DNA from: Entophlyctis helioformis
Taxonomy: Eukaryota > Chytridiomycota > Chytridiomycetes > Chytridiales > Chytriomycetaceae
Direction of reading: 5' to 3'
Assembly (NCBI GenBank): GCA_025526915.1
Contig: JAHLKH010000113.1
Coordinates: 1-64,000, forward strand
DNA: 64,000 bases
In this document: positions 1 to 13,057 of the stretch, one piece after another
Numbering within the stretch: position 1 is the stretch's first letter
Layout of the letters: each line of letters starts with the position of its first letter
Made by a program: the position numbers and the translations under genes
Notes under the pieces: model-generated
The model's database searches: none
Told to the model about the DNA's origin: nothing
The model's input: only the letters and a program-made list of their open reading frames with translations

Positions 1-1
1 C

Positions 2-1776
2 ATTGCCATCCTGCGCACCTTCTTTGGCACAGAACTCGAGCCGGGCGACACCAACTACGAGACAAACGAGTACAACATCGATCTGCCCATAGCCCTCATC
101 CCGAGCGCCGAGCAGCCGCATCTCACGGTCAAGGAGCGCCAGTATCTTGGTCTGCTCGGCTCGATCCTTTCCAAGCCACAGTGGTGGATCAAGCTCAAGG
201 ATGCCGCCACTGCAGCCACGTGGGCCGCCGAGGCGACTGAACGTGGCTTCTCCAAGCGCGCGGTCGGTCTGCTGTTCAGCGAGTTGGCGTATCTTGCCGA
301 GCACGGCATTCGCACAGCCGAGCTGTCCAGCGGCGATGTGGTGACACTCACGCCTGGAGCCGTCAAGTGCACAGTCATGTCGGATGATGCCTTGCCGCAA
401 CCGCTGCGAGACACGCTCGTCCGCCAAGTCGCTGTGCTCGAAGACGTTCCCAGCCACAAGAAGGATTGGCATCCAGGCTCGTCCGGCACGGTGCTCGACC
501 TGGTCAGCACGTCGCTGTATCCGCTCACGTACGGCCGCACTCTGGTTCTTGCTTGCATCCATCGCGCCGCGGCCAACTCCATGCCGCCATGGGACATCCT
601 TGGCGCCGCCGAGACCGTGGCAGACGCACCGACCGTGTTCGACGAGCTCGACGATGACGTGTACGCCGCACCGGAGCCGTCGCAGATGCTGCCGTCAGAG
701 TTCCATGTCCATGAGGACGGCACCGTGTCCATCAACTCGTACATCAACAACCTGCATCCGGTCTGGCACAAGCCGCTCTACACGACGATCGCCAAGGTGT
801 TTGAGCGGTTTGTGCCGCTGCTTGAGAGTCTGTTTGGGCACAGCAGCGGCCTTGTGCCGTACATTACCAATCCAGGCGAGGTCTACACGACACGCGATGC
901 ACTGCGATGCCTGCTTCGGTCAATGCCCGAGCTGCCCAGCGAGGACGACGACGAGGGCTATCAACAGGCAAAGGACATCATTGACGGCTACGTCGAGGGC
1001 GAGGACGATGGCGACGACGATGCTGGAAACCCAGGCAACCACCAAGCATCGGGCTTTCTGCATCCCCGACTGCCAGACTCGTTTCTGCCACCAGCAGCTC
1101 TGCCAACTCCCGTCATCCTGCGCGACCGCGGCCTGCAAGTCATTGTCAAGCTGGTCAGCATCCATCTGAGTCCCGAGAGTCCCGAGTATCACGACAGCAG
1201 CTGGCACACCGAGGGATCGCAGACGAGCCGATTGTTGCCACGGGCATCTGCTACTACGCCATGGACAACGTCACCACGCCGCGACTGTCGTTCCAGTCAG
1301 AGACGCCGACGTTTGAGGCATGGCTGACGCGGTACGATCAGACCGAGTACGACTACCTGGAGGAGGTGTATGGATTCCACGACGACGCCAGCATGCGAGT
1401 GCAGACCGTTGGAGCGATGGATGCCGTCGAGGGCAGGTGCATTGCGTTCCCCAACAGTTGGCAGCACAGGCAGGAGCCGTTCGGGCTGGCCGACCCGACC
1501 CGAGCAGGCCATGCCAAGATGCTTGTGTTTTGGGTTGTGGATCCGGTCAGGCGTGTTGTGTCGACTGCGCATGTGGCGCCGCAGCAGATGGACTGGTACG
1601 CGACGGGCGTGGTTGCGCATGGACTGCCTGCCGATCTGGCCATGCACATTGGGCCGCATATCCGCGGAGCGATCAGTCTGGAGAGCGCGCGGCAGACGAG
1701 GAACGAGCAACACGACAAGCAACAGGCCGGCCAGTCTGCTGAAGATCTGTCCGTGTTTGGCATGGGCGGTTTCTGA
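2..1776 (+). CDS. DUF4246 family protein (5' end outside window; one apparent frameshift)
   Basis: Open from the first bases of the window, so the true start lies upstream. The translation matches what I know of the fungal DUF4246 family: a WWIKLKD segment near 180-200, a long acidic middle (DDDEGYQQAKD), then the HTEG motif at 1205-1216 followed by IVATGICYY and DNVTTPRLSF, and a C-terminal APQQMDWY. DUF4246 proteins are large and of unproven function; an oxygenase-like fold has been suggested. The frame breaks right after HTEG: reading moves by one base near 1213-1216, inside a GGG run. One extra G would restore the family pattern EG-x3-E-x-IVA. No intron fits there. I treat this as one gene with a base missing from the consensus. 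Stop TGA at 1774-1776. Confidence 0.8.
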
Positions 1777-2248
1777 TCCTCGCAATAGCTGAATAATAGA
1801 ATGTATACTCGTTTGGTGGACAGCGAGTCGCGCATCTGGTGGGCAACAGGCAGATCTGCATGAATAGTACATGATGTATTGCTGAATCAAGACGATGAAG
1901 TCATGCTTGGTTGATGGCGCAAGTAGAGTCTGCGAGGCTGAGAAAGGGAAGCTGTGTGTGCAGCAAGAATGGTCAAATGGATACGAAAGCTCAACTCCAA
2001 GCACTCGCAATGCACGACCCGCCAGCCATGGCATAGGCTCGTTGGAAACGATCCCACATGACCCTCTGTCTTACAGCACGCCGCTTGTGTGCCCAGAGCT
2101 CAGATCCGACCAGCCTTCTGCACCATGGCGTGGCATGCCGTGCCGTGTCTGTGCATGTCCCACATTCTCATGTGTTTCCACGCATTTGGACGATTGCGTC
2201 GAGTGGATCTTGTCCTCACAACAACAAACAGAGCAAGCGGCTGTGACG
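1777..2248. other. Intergenic stretch, nothing recognised
   Basis: This is the spacer between the DUF4246 stop and the first plausible ATG of the ankyrin gene. Open frames cross it but show no recognisable family or clear splice structure. It probably holds the 3' end of one transcript and the promoter of the next. Confidence 0.5.
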
Positions 2249-3717
2249 ATGCAGGCGGAGCGACAGGCGGCAGAGAACGCAGACGCAGACGCAGCAGCCA
2301 GCGACGAGCATGTGGGCAGTCTGCAGAGCCAGCTGCAGAGCACAGTCGAGCAGGTCGTTGGAGCGAGTGGCAGCCAAGCCGTCGAGCCAGGACAGCCAGG
2401 ACAGCCAGGGCTGCCGCCAGCCAAGCGACTCAAGACGGCAGCAGCAGCAGCAGCAACGACCGCACAGCCAGGCGTGCCTCGCTATGTGGTGCCGCCAGCG
2501 ACGGGTGACCTTGCGTTCGGCAGCAGCCACTGGGACCGCAAACCCGCCGAGATCCACGCCATGATCCTCAAGCTGGCCGGCCCGCTCACCCGCTTCCTGT
2601 GTGGCCTGCTCGGCGACAAGGACACCTCGACGAAGCGACCAAGCTGGAGCTGTGGACCGAAGCGCTCAAGATGGACTGGCCGGGCGATCTGGCTCTGCTG
2701 CCTGACGCCTTTCTAACGACCGACAACGGACTGCTGCTCGCACACTCTCGCTCCATGTACGATCGTCTCTGCAAGCGCTTTCCTGATCACGCCAACGTCG
2801 ATTTTACAAACTCGATAACCAACAACTACCACAACTCTTTCAACAACTCTGTATGGATCGACCACTGGCTGCTTCTCATTCCCATGCGGCACGGCTGGTT
2901 CGACCTGCTAAACATTTGGTATCCAGTTTCCCTCGCTCGCTATGCCTTCCGCTTTGGATTCCTCGATCTGATCAAGTATCTCGATCGCAAGTACAACACG
3001 CTCCAAGACTGGATGGTTAGGCAACATCCAAGAAGCTATTACTGGGAAAGCGCCATTAATCAAGCAGCGCAATATGGACACCTCCATATTATGCAGTACC
3101 TGTTTGATCTCGGAGTGACAGGATGCACGACTCGTGCCATGGACAAGGCGGCAGCAAACGGTCATCTGCATGTCGTCAAGTGGCTTCACGAGAGTCGGAC
3201 GGAAGGATGCACACATGAGGCGATGGATAAAGCAGCAGAGAATGGGCATCTGGATGTCGTCAAGTGGCTCTGCGATAACAGGACGGAAGGACGCACGAAA
3301 CTGGCGATGGAGTTTGCGGCTGCCAACGGCCACATACATATAGTCAAGTGGCTCCACGAGACCCGCGGTGAACCGTGCACGTCCAAAGCACTGTTTGATG
3401 CGATCTTCCGGGAGCATTTGGACGTCGTCAAGTACATGCACTCAAAAGGCTGTTATGCATCAAGCAATGCCGTCGAAGTGACAGTCAAAGCGGGCAATGT
3501 GGAGTTGCTGCAGCATCTGATGGATTGCGGATATGCGGTTCAACTCAAAGCGCTGAGCCGCGCCAAAGCTGCGGCCATCGCCAATACTATGCTTGACAGT
3601 CTCACACTGGACGAGGCACAGACGTTGCTCGCGGAGGCCAACCAAGAGAAAACCAACAAGCTCACCATCAAGCGGCTCGAGTCGACCATCAAGAAACTGC
3701 AGAAGCCGCGCAAGTGA
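2249..3717 (+). CDS. Ankyrin-repeat protein with N-terminal F-box-like leader (one apparent frameshift)
   Basis: The ATG at 2249 begins a low-complexity leader (AENADADAAASDEH, PGQPGQPG, KRLK). Then comes HWDRKPAEIHAMILKLAGPLTRFL, which resembles the short F-box-like start of chytrid ankyrin proteins. After a one-base frame change between about 2605 and 2635, the protein continues LDEATKLELW, DWPGDLALLP and at least five degenerate ankyrin units (GHLHIMQYLF, NGHLHVVKWL, NGHLDVVKWL, NGHIHIVKWL, EHLDVVKYMH) spaced about 30-35 residues apart. The C-terminus is a short charged helix (LTIKRLESTIKKLQK). Stop at 3715-3717. Such genes form large families in Rhizophydiales-type chytrids, and their function is unknown. 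The lost base is more likely a consensus error than decay, because repeats on both sides are intact. Confidence 0.7.
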
Positions 3718-3834
3718 TGAGTGGATGGTCAAGCTTCGCAGCTGGAATGAAGACGCGATGATCAAATGAACACCAATGCTTCATTCTCAGTGCTCTCAAC
3801 GCATGCCACGCCACTCCATGCTTGGCACCACAGG

Positions 3835-6800
3835 TCAAAGCGGCGTGTGGCACTGTTGACAACAAGGTTGGTTAGCATGCGCCAAACAAGCTCCGTCAGA
3901 TCGGCTGCGGAGCAGGCAACGTACAAGTGGACAGCACGACATGCCGCTGATCTCGCTCTCCATGGCTCGATGCTTGCACACGTGGCACATAAAGTGGATC
4001 GACTCCACAATGGGCCGACCGGATGCAATGCAGGTCGGAAAGTTGATGCGGCAGTGGGGACAAAAGGCGTCGCTGTTACTCCCACATGCACATGCATTAG
4101 TACGACTCTCTTGCAGACTTGGCGTGCCAGATTGCTGTTACCTATCCTTGATCTTGTTCATGCAGTTTGTGCACGTCACAAACGCACCCTTGGGATCCAC
4201 AGGCTTGTACTTTGTAAAGATGGAAAAGGCCAGTTTCTCATACGCTTGCCGATCGTCGTCGGTGAGCTTGGGCAGAGCCTCGAGCTTGATAAACGTCTTT
4301 GAGCATGTGTTGTAGCGCTTGTCATGGAAACTGATGAGTGCCAGCAGACTGTAGATGAGCTTGGCATCGAGGATGTCTTCATGCTCGCGCAGATGGAGTG
4401 CCTGCCGTCACAAGCATGTTAGCACACGATACTCTGGATATCATGCCCAAAGTGCAGGTATTGGTCACCGTAATGACTGCGCTGGTCATGTTGCCACTGT
4501 AAAGGTGCCGCTGAGCGAGAATGTAAAAGTGGTACGCCTCGGCGCCGCGCCAGGCATTGTCCAAGAACTTGCTTTCAGCCATGTTCTCGGAATCTTCTGC
4601 GAGCAGTCCGTCCAGTGCAGCAGTTGCCTATCGTGTTTCCAAACGTCAGTTGTTTCTACAGCCTTCCGACCCAACCCCAACGCGTCCACGTTCAGCTCCT
4701 ACCGTCTCATGGTGTGCTCCCTTGCCGCTCTTGGAGATCGTGTGGTAACGCTCGACTTCAAGAGCAGCCAGCACGTACAGCTTCTTGATGGACATGACGC
4801 TCTGGTTGGTGGCAGCAGCCTCTTTCGCCAGCTGTCCACACAGGTCAGTTCACGGCACTATTGCATCTGCTCGATCAGTCACCCTGAAATGCGCACCTCA
4901 AACAGCAGACGTGCCGACTTTTGGCAGTAGTTGGCTTTGCGGTACAGCTCCACAGCCTCCCACTTGCGGTTCTGCGAAAGAAGGTGCGACGCGTACTTGG
5001 ACAGCACACCCTCAATCTCCTTGTAGTGATGGATCTCGGCCAGCTCGACAGCCGTGTTCCACTGGTTCAGCTGCACGCAGATGTTGACTGCCGCGCTGAT
5101 GTCGCCGACCTTGACAAAGGCAGCCACGGCTTGATCGCACAGTCCAACCGAAGCAAACTTGTCGGCAACGTTCTGGACAGCAAGCATGCACCATCAGTTA
5201 TGCCGTCGCAAAGGCTGAGCGCCAAGAGTGCTTACCTTGAGAAGCGGACTGTTCTCAGACAGTCCACTCGCGACTTTCTCAAGTGCCTCATAGTCCTCAA
5301 GGATGTAGTAGCACTCAATCAGACGTTCTTGGTTGCGTCCTTGGGCATAGTACGTGATGGCCTGTGCCCAGCGCTGGCGGTCGTAGTAGTAGTCGCCAAT
5401 ATGGTTCCACGCCTTTTCAAGCAGGATATCGTCGCCACCGCCACCACTCTTGATCAGCTGCACAACACGGAACCAGTCGCCCATACGAATGCGCAGGTCA
5501 ATCGCAAGGTCCTTGCGGTCCATTTCCATGTACGTCTTCTCTGCCGACTCAAACTGCGTGCAGTATGCCGCAATCTCTGCCTTTTGCTTGACGGCGTCCT
5601 GGATATGTAGCTGTCAGATCAGTAACGGCTATGCAATCAAGGGCAAGGTCAGAGAGTGGCGTACATCGAGCTTCTGCACGCTCTTGATAAACTGCAGACC
5701 CTGGTAGTCTTGGCATCGCACAAATGCGCGTTGAGCCTGTTGGAAGTCCAGCAGCTCCAGTGCGTATTCGGCAATAATCTTCCACAGCCGCGCATGGGGA
5801 CGGTCTTCCACAAACTGGATGGCTTCAGTGAGACCGCTTTGCGAAAGAATAGCTGCCCGTGCCCACATTGTCAGTCTCTGGCTCCATCTGGAACCAACAC
5901 GCGCTCACCAAGCACTCACTGCGCAAGTCTCGCAGTGCCTTGGTTTCAATCGGGACAACAGCGTCGCGAACTGGCCCCTCAGGATCCTTCATGATGTCAT
6001 CCAGCAGAATCGTCTTGACTTGCAGACCCTCAAAGTCGCAGATATCTGCCATGCCGCCATATCGTGTCCAGTCACTCAACCGGCCAGCATCCGATGCATG
6101 CAAAGAACCCCAACTTACAGCCAACACAATTGAGCGGATCTTCGGGATCGACATTGCGGAAGATGTACATGCGCGTCTTTTCCATAATGGTGAACATCTC
6201 GGGGTTGTCGCTTGCCCAGCGCATATCCCACACATCCTTGCGTTCAAAGTCGAGCAAGTATCCGCCTTCAACCTACGCATGACACAGCCGCAGTCAGCAT
6301 TGCAACAGATTGCATAGTCTTGGTTTGCGATGGAGCGTATTCATGACAAACCTTGGCAGTAGCTGGTGCCTGGTTGCCAGTCGCAGCAACTGTTCCAGCA
6401 CCACCGGCATTGCCATTGCCTCCAGATGCCAAACTCAGCGGGCCGCCCTTCTTCTCCAGATCAAACAGCTTGAGAACGCCTGATGCGTCCAGGATCGAGA
6501 CTCTGGTCGAGTTGGCGTTGAGAGCAAGTGACTGAGGACGCATGGGCACAGAATACTTGTTGTCCAGCGTGACGGACGGAACAAGGTACTGATATAGTGC
6601 GCCAGACTGGAGCGCAACCAAGAGCACAGTCTCAGAGGCCGCAATACCCAGAATAGGGTCGCTTGTTGATCTGCAGTGCCAGTATCACGAGTGTCAGCAG
6701 ACATGCGGCTCGAAGGATGCTGTTGATAGTTTCACATGAACGTACGCGTGCGATCGCAGGTCAGCGAGCGCAGAGCTGTTATCGCCAGATCCAATCATGC

Positions 6801-9020
6801 TGATATCGTCAATGTGGAATGCTCGATCACGGATATCCTTACGTCTGATGGCTGTTTGTCACAGTGGGCAATGAGTCTGAGAGAGCATCCAGATGATACA
6901 TGACAAGCTTGGCCATCGACGTACCATCCAAAGCGCTCATTTTGGTTGTTGCGAGCACCTTGAATTGCCAGTGCAGGAGAATGTCTGTGGACGCCACAAA
7001 CACATTGGTCTTGGTGATGGCAGCAAACTTTGGCTCAAACTCAATGTACTTTGTTTCGAGCGGCGTGCCAATGGCGTTGTACACTGTCAGAATGCATCTG
7101 GATATGGCAGTGTGAGTGTGGCATCGCAAAGCCATGTGATTGCCGGCGAAAGCATGGCAACGTACTGTTGCGACTCGTCTTCTGCTTTGCTGACAATCAG
7201 ACAGTGGTCAGATGAAGACGTGATGTAGAGTAGTTTCTTGACGCTCCTGCGACCGTGAGGGTCAGAAGATGCGTCACACATGCAACCAAGACACCATAGC
7301 ACTGACCGATTGTAGCGATCGTTGGTTTTCGTGTTCCAAAACACAATCGTCGAGTCAGCCACCTCGGCCTTGTTGTACGCAAACACGAGCACGTCGTGCG
7401 CAAAAAAGGACCACTTGTAGTCTGGCCGGATGTTGGCAAAGTAGATGAACGAGTCTACAGCGAGCGCAATGCGCAGACCATCGTATTCCCACGAGATGGA
7501 CGAGATCTTCTTGCCCGGCACCTTGAGAGACCGCAAAAACTGTACGTTGAACCGTGCACTGCTGAGTAAACATCCACCATGACGCACACCGCACAGTGAC
7601 CAACCTGTCCATGCGGCGTCCAAAATTGGACACACATGTCTCCTTTTCCTCGCCCTGGTTGTTCTTGATGAACTGCAGGCCGGAGATGGCGAGAATGGTG
7701 CCGTTGACGTTCCAGCGCATCTTGAGCGACTTCATGTTGGTGTCGACCAGCACAGGCTCTGTTGCGACACGAGTGCCAAGTCAGCATCCGTTCGGTGCAG
7801 AGGACCAGCAACTCAAAGCGACCCGCGGCCAAGCGCTTACTCGTGTCTCGATCATCGCGCATAATCTGCACCTTGCCGCTCTCGTAACAGACGGCAAGAC
7901 ACGGCACATAGGGCTCCAAGTACCCTTTGCTGCCATTGTACCAGTCGATAGCAGCAATCTTGACGTTGCCGTTTGGCTCGCAATAGTTTGGAACCTTGGA
8001 CTGCACGAGTCCCCCCGCCGTTGACAGCATGGATGAGCGGCGGTACTCAGCCAACAATACTGCGCGCAACGTACCGCAAACGAGCCTTGGCTGTCGTACA
8101 ACTGCAGCTCGCCCGGCCCTGTGCCAAACAGCAAAAACTTGCCGTCGGGCGACCACTGCACATGCGACAGCGTCGTGCTCTTGATCTCCTTGCCCCAAAT
8201 GCGGTTGCCGTCGACTGACCCGAGAATAACAGCCCCGTCTTCATAGACAATGCAGATCTTTTGGCCGTCCTTGTTCCACTGCATGTCCGACACGACACTC
8301 TTGTTGCGGTTGTTGATCATTTCCTCGTACCACATGCCCTTGTAGAGGATCCATACGATGATGAGGCCGTTGCTGTCGGATGTTGTGAGCTTGTGGTGCT
8401 GCTTGTTCCACGTGGCCACGAGCACCGCGCCTGCATCCGACGAGCGTGCGTTGGACGCGTCGAGCGTGTGTTGTGCGTGTTGAGCGTGTCGAGCGTGTCG
8501 AGCGTGTCAAGCGCTGTCAGTGAACAAGACCCGACTGACAGCACACGCAGTACACACGGCATGCGTGGGCGTGCCTTGGTGGCCTTCGAGAGTCTGGTTC
8601 ATGGACAGTTGCGACGGAGCAGACGCAGCACCCTCGGGTTTCTTGGCATCGCCTACCGCACTTGCAGCCGCAGCTCCGTTTGGTCCAGCAGCCGCACCCT
8701 GCCCTGGCGGACCCGATACAGCGCCGGCAGCGGCATTGGGCGGGTTGGTGGCATTGCTCGACTCGAGCTTGAGCACCTTGAGCAGACCGTCGTCGCCTCC
8801 ACAGGCTATCCAGCCTTGGTCGTTGTCCCATGCGACTGCGCGCAGGTTGGCGCAGTTGGGGATGGCAATCTGCACCGAGAGTTGGTTGGGCGGCAAGGGG
8901 GTTCAGACAAAGTCAGGCCATGTAAGCATGCACGCACGCAGACAGACGGGCGACGCATGCACGCAGCGGTGCGCCAGACTGCATGTGGCAGCTTGCCTTT
9001 TTGCTCAAGTAGATGAACAT
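3835..9020 (-). CDS. IFT121: Intraflagellar transport protein IFT121 (WDR35 homologue), 20 exons
   Basis: This is an IFT-A complex subunit for retrograde transport in the zoospore flagellum. Start ATG is 9020-9018 (MFIYLSKK). Exon joins give the WDR35 order: [93 protein letters not shown] (WD40 region), then TPR-like helices (KDYQGL-type repeats, [30 protein letters not shown]) and a C-terminal zinc-binding tail (CTNC...CPHC...CHVCKH...CPLCHTPL). Introns on the minus strand: 8996-8870 and 8574-8432 (both GC-AG), 8074-8001, 7840-7759, 7604-7540, 7306-7247, 7165-7098, 6924-6852, 6745-6671, 6351-6273, 6118-6046, 5919-5853, 5664-5599, 5235-5173, 4896-4832, 4702-4628, 4468-4402, 4141-4073, 3924-3853. 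One base appears missing at the A-run opposite 7643-7646. Stop TGA 3837-3835. Confidence 0.93.
8455..8520. repeat. Short degenerate tandem repeat inside IFT121 intron 2
   Basis: Several imperfect copies of a roughly 9-base unit (GAGCGTGTC) lie in the second, GC-AG, intron of IFT121. It looks like slippage expansion with no coding content. Confidence 0.6.
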
Positions 9021-9168
9021 GGCGGTTGCCGACGGGGTTGCAGCCTGTGTGGGCAACTACTCTCGCAACGGTGTGTTTGTATGGATGGCGTCGCGTCGCG
9101 TCGACGCTGGCTCGACCTGATCGTGTTGTTGACAACACTGCTGTCAACAAACCAGCACGAGACGACGC
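9021..9168. promoter_or_regulatory. Putative bidirectional promoter, IFT121 / coiled-coil gene
   Basis: Only 148 bp separate the divergent start codons of IFT121 (-) and the coiled-coil gene (+). Any promoter for both must lie here or in the first exons. I see no clear TATA box. Confidence 0.45.
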
Positions 9169-12100
9169 ATGGAGGCGCTTGCGACGGCGGGGCGTGACGG
9201 GCGCAAGGCGCTGTCCAACAAAACACGCAAGCTGGTCGAGGCTGCGGCCATGATATCCGAGACGCTCAAGACGCTCGAGTCGGACCTGTTGTCCAAGGCC
9301 GTCCGGATGGCGTCGCCATCTCGCGATGCAGGCATGGGCACTGCCGCCAATGCAGGCCAGCCCACAAGAAGCGACGGCTCGACCGGAAGCTCAGATAAGC
9401 TGCAAGTTCAGGCGTCGCAGTCGCAGTCGCAGCAGTCGCTCGCATCTGCCAGCCATGCAAGTGTGCAACCACAGCAACAAACAGCAACACACAACAGCAG
9501 ACTGAGAGCGCAGCAGCACAACGGGCCTACGTGCTCGGCTCTTCGTCAAGCGTTGTGACGCAGCCAACGGCAAACGGCACGGCAAACACGAGTGCAGCAC
9601 TGCTGCAGCAAACAGCAGCGCGCAGTTGAGCTCCACACCTCGAGCCGCACAGCTGCCAACAGACGCAGCACAAAGTCGGCCAAAGCACCCGCACATCAAC
9701 GAGCCAATGTACATCATGGCGAGAATGTCAGATCCATCTTTGGCGCAAACGCCAACATTTTCAGCCCGCAGCAGCCTCAGGCGGACACCCAGCAGCCATC
9801 ATCTGCCAAGGACGGTCCACATGCTGTACAACCAGCCGTAATTGTCTCGGATCAAGCCGTCCAGCCGGTTCCCGTTCTGCCTGTGGCTGTTGCCGTGCCA
9901 CCCGAAGTCTTGACGCGGATGAGCGAGCTGGAGCACGAAAACGCCATGCTGCGCGTCCATGTATCTGGCCATTGGAGCATGCAACAGCAGCAACAGCAGC
10001 AGCAGCCAGGCTGCTGTAACACAGCCTTCTTCAGCACTCGGCTTGACTGCCGATCCAACAACGCCATCAGCCGCTCAGGACCACCAGCAGATTCAGAGCC
10101 TCCAGACACGAGTTGCTCAGCTCGAGAGCGATCTCGCTAAGGCAAAGGCACAAGCGCAGGATGCGACGTACCAGTCAACGACACTTGCAGCCAAAGGCGA
10201 TTCGCTGCACACACAAAACCACGAGTTGCAGATGAAACTGTCGCGCCAGGCACTCGAGATGAAGGCCATGTGCGAGCAAAACGACATGCTTCGTGGCGAG
10301 AGCCGCCGGCTGCAAGACGAAGGAAGCCAGCTCAAGGCACAGCTGGCCGAGATGTCGGACGCGTTGGATTGCGCCAATTCAGCAAAGATCACGGCTGTGG
10401 ACCCGACGCTATCTGCATGGCTGCCATCGCAAGAGACTGCGCGGGACAGCCTGCTGAGCATCATCAACGACCGCATCCGCGGCATTTCCAGCAAGCAAGC
10501 CGGGTACCAGTCATCGCAGTCGAACGGCAACAGGACGGCTGTTTCAAGCATCATGCGGCAACTCGACACGCTCTCCAAAAGCATGCACGCCATCGTCCGT
10601 CTGGTCCAGTCCTCGACACCATCGCCCAACACGCACCAGTTCTTGACGACCTGCGCTGAGATGGTGGATCTGCTTCTGGCCATTTGCGACGATGTCTGTC
10701 TGTCGTTTGAAGACTCGCTGCAGATCGACCAGCGCATTGAGCGGCTTCGCGACGAGAGCACACAGATTCGCGTCGAGGCCGAGCGCATGGTGCAGTCCAT
10801 GACCGAGCGGTTCCACACGGACACGGCCGCCCTCGAACAGGAACGGACCGTGCTGCGCGATCAGGTTGCTGCCTTGACCCGCGACCTTACCATGGCGCGG
10901 CAGTCACAGAGCGACCTGGCAACAACGGTGGATTCCCTGACCACGCTCAACAAGGAGCTCAAGCGTGTCAATGCGGAGCTAGAGAACCAGCTCGAGTCCA
11001 GCACGGTCAGCTCAGACGATCGCGGCAAACAGGCAGCGGCAGCGGCAGCCAAACTCTTGCCCGTCGATGTTGGCGATTTTGCGCTCCCGACGGTCGCCGA
11101 TCTCGCGCATACAGACAAGATCAAGAGCTTGCAAGACGCCAACCACGGCCTGCAGTCGCATGTCGACTACCTCGAGAAGACCATCGAGAAATGGAAGGGC
11201 GAAAACGAGTCGCTGCGTGAGGCATTGCGACGGCACGACGAGCGGCTGCAGGCCAAGGAAGCCGAGAGCCACCGGCTGGCCAAGAAAGTGTCTGTGCTCG
11301 AGACCGCTGTGGGAGACGAGCAGTTGCGGACGAGCAAGGCCATGGAGCTGGTCAAGACACTCAAAGATGACGTGCACAAGATGAGGCGTTCTGCCCCCGA
11401 GTCAAGATGGCAGGCTGCGCACGATGCGGGCGGCGAGAGAGACGTCGATCGTGGTGGGCAGACGTCGGATCTTGAGCGCGCATTCGAGGAGCGCGTTGCG
11501 GCCATCCATCAGAAGCAGCAGCGGTCTGGATCGCCCGGTCGAGGTGGGCATGGCCCATCATCCAAAGCAGCAGCAGCAGCAATGGCAGCAGCGGCGACTG
11601 TTGGGCTTGGATCCCAAGGGGGGAACGACTTCAGCTCGCTCTTTGGGCGGCTACTGTCGAGTGCAGGCAGCACGGGCGATGCGTTTGAGATTGAGGCGCT
11701 GTTGAGGCTCATCAAAGACAACGAGAGCACGTCGCAGCAGTTGGCAAAGTTTGGAGAAACCATTGAGGGTATGTGGCCACTATTTGGGCATCTGACGGGC
11801 TGCCAAGACTGGACACAAACAACTGACACGGCCGTACAGAGATGATCAACCGGATAAAGAGTCTAGAGGATGACAACCAGCAGCTGCGGCAACGCGCGAG
11901 CGCCATCAAGGACAAGATGCGGTCGCGCGAGAGTGCCTGGGTCGACAAGCTCAAATCGCTCCGACGCGACTACACCAAGAGTGTGGACGACTGCCAGCAG
12001 CTTGACCAGGTGCTCGCCGACTACGAGCGACAGTTCAGCAACATCCTCGTCTTCACAGACGGCATTGCCAAGATCGAGGCACCGCCAGCGGGGCATCCAT

Positions 12101-12459
12101 ACCCGTTCGCAAGCGTGTTTGCCATGCTAAGCAACGAGTACGTGGCAGCCACGCACCAGTCGGCCTTGCTTCAGCAGCGTGTTGGCGAGCTGCAGCAGAC
12201 GATTGAGGACAAGGAGGCGCTGCTGCAGGGCCAGGTTCTGACGGTCGAGACCATGTCCGTGGCAAGCCAGGAGCTCAAGAACGAGATCCACAATCTGCAA
12301 AAGCAGGCCGAGATGTACGAGCGGCGACTGGGCGACGCGCAGCGGGAGCTCAAGCAGAGCGAGGACAAGTGTATGATGCTCGAGACCAAGTTGAAGCGGC
12401 TGCTTCAGGGATACAAGACGTTTCTGGCCGTGCCCATAAGCAGTCCAGATCGCTCATAG
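9169..12459 (+). CDS. Long coiled-coil protein, function unknown (N-terminal exon structure unresolved)
   Basis: The start ATG at 9169 reads MEALATAGRDGRKALSNK. A Q/S/A-rich stretch follows, where the frame changes between about 9450 and 9730 and I cannot place a unique intron. A probable intron runs 9961-10024 after SELEHENAMLRVH. The body is almost continuous heptad coiled coil (LQTRVAQLESDLAKAKAQ, TTLNKELKRVNAELENQLES, LEKTIEKWKGENESLREAL). A clear intron at 11769-11839 joins GETIE to EMINRIKSLEDDN. The C-terminal coil ends LETKLKRLLQGYKTF. Stop 12457-12459. It is divergent from IFT121, with 148 bp between the two ATGs. That shared promoter hints at a flagellar, basal-body or transport role, but this is guilt by association only; I recognise no named family. 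Confidence 0.65.
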
Positions 12460-12601
12460 AATACACCACCACCACCACTACCAACAATCCGGTCTTCTCT
12501 GCTGGTTGAATATGTGTTTCTAAACGTCGATAGGCGTCTACCAGGGAGCAGCGAGGGCACTGTGCTGAATAGTCTGTATTGGGCGAATGCGGTGGATCCG
12601 A

Positions 12602-13057
12602 TCAGATGCGCATCTTGCCGAGGATGGAGTCGTCACGGCCGTAGTTGGGGCCGATCGGTCTCTGGCCCGCCTTGCCGCGCTTGAGACGGAAGAACTTGAA
12701 CTGCAGACATCAAAGGGGTTAGTGCGGGGCAGCAGGCAAGGCAGGCTTCCAGACACAAGATGCCTTGGCGTGCATGTGCGTTTGCATACAGCACTCGGCA
12801 CAGGCCGCACTCGCCTTGTGCATCTTCTTGAGAATGGCCGTGGGCTCCGACTGCCTGGGCAGGATGTAGCCGGGCAGGCGCTTCTTGCTGTTGCTGGTGT
12901 ACTTGCAGCCGCGCTGCGCCTGAATAAGCAGCGGCGACGCCTGTGTCTGTGCCATGAGCGGCTGCGCCATGAGCGTCTGCGGCGCACGGAGCAGCGCTGT
13001 TGCCGACGCTGCCGTCGCCGTGGCCAGCCGTGCAAGTGATCTCAAGCCGCTCAGCAT
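12602..13057 (-). CDS. Small basic protein, probably mitochondrial (113 aa, one GC-AG intron)
   Basis: The ATG at 13057-13055 opens an Arg/Ser/Ala-rich, acid-poor leader (MLSGLRSLARLATATAASATALLR) typical of a mitochondrial presequence. The mature part is strongly basic: CKYTSNSKKRLPGYILPRQS, ILKKMHK, then after the intron FKFFRLKRGKAGQRPIGPNY and GRDDSILGKMRI. The intron spans 12814-12701; its donor is GCGAGT after AAG and its acceptor CTGCAG, giving a clean phase-0 join. Stop TGA 12604-12602. Size, charge and leader suggest a mitochondrial ribosomal protein, but I cannot assign a family, so this remains a guess. Confidence 0.6.
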
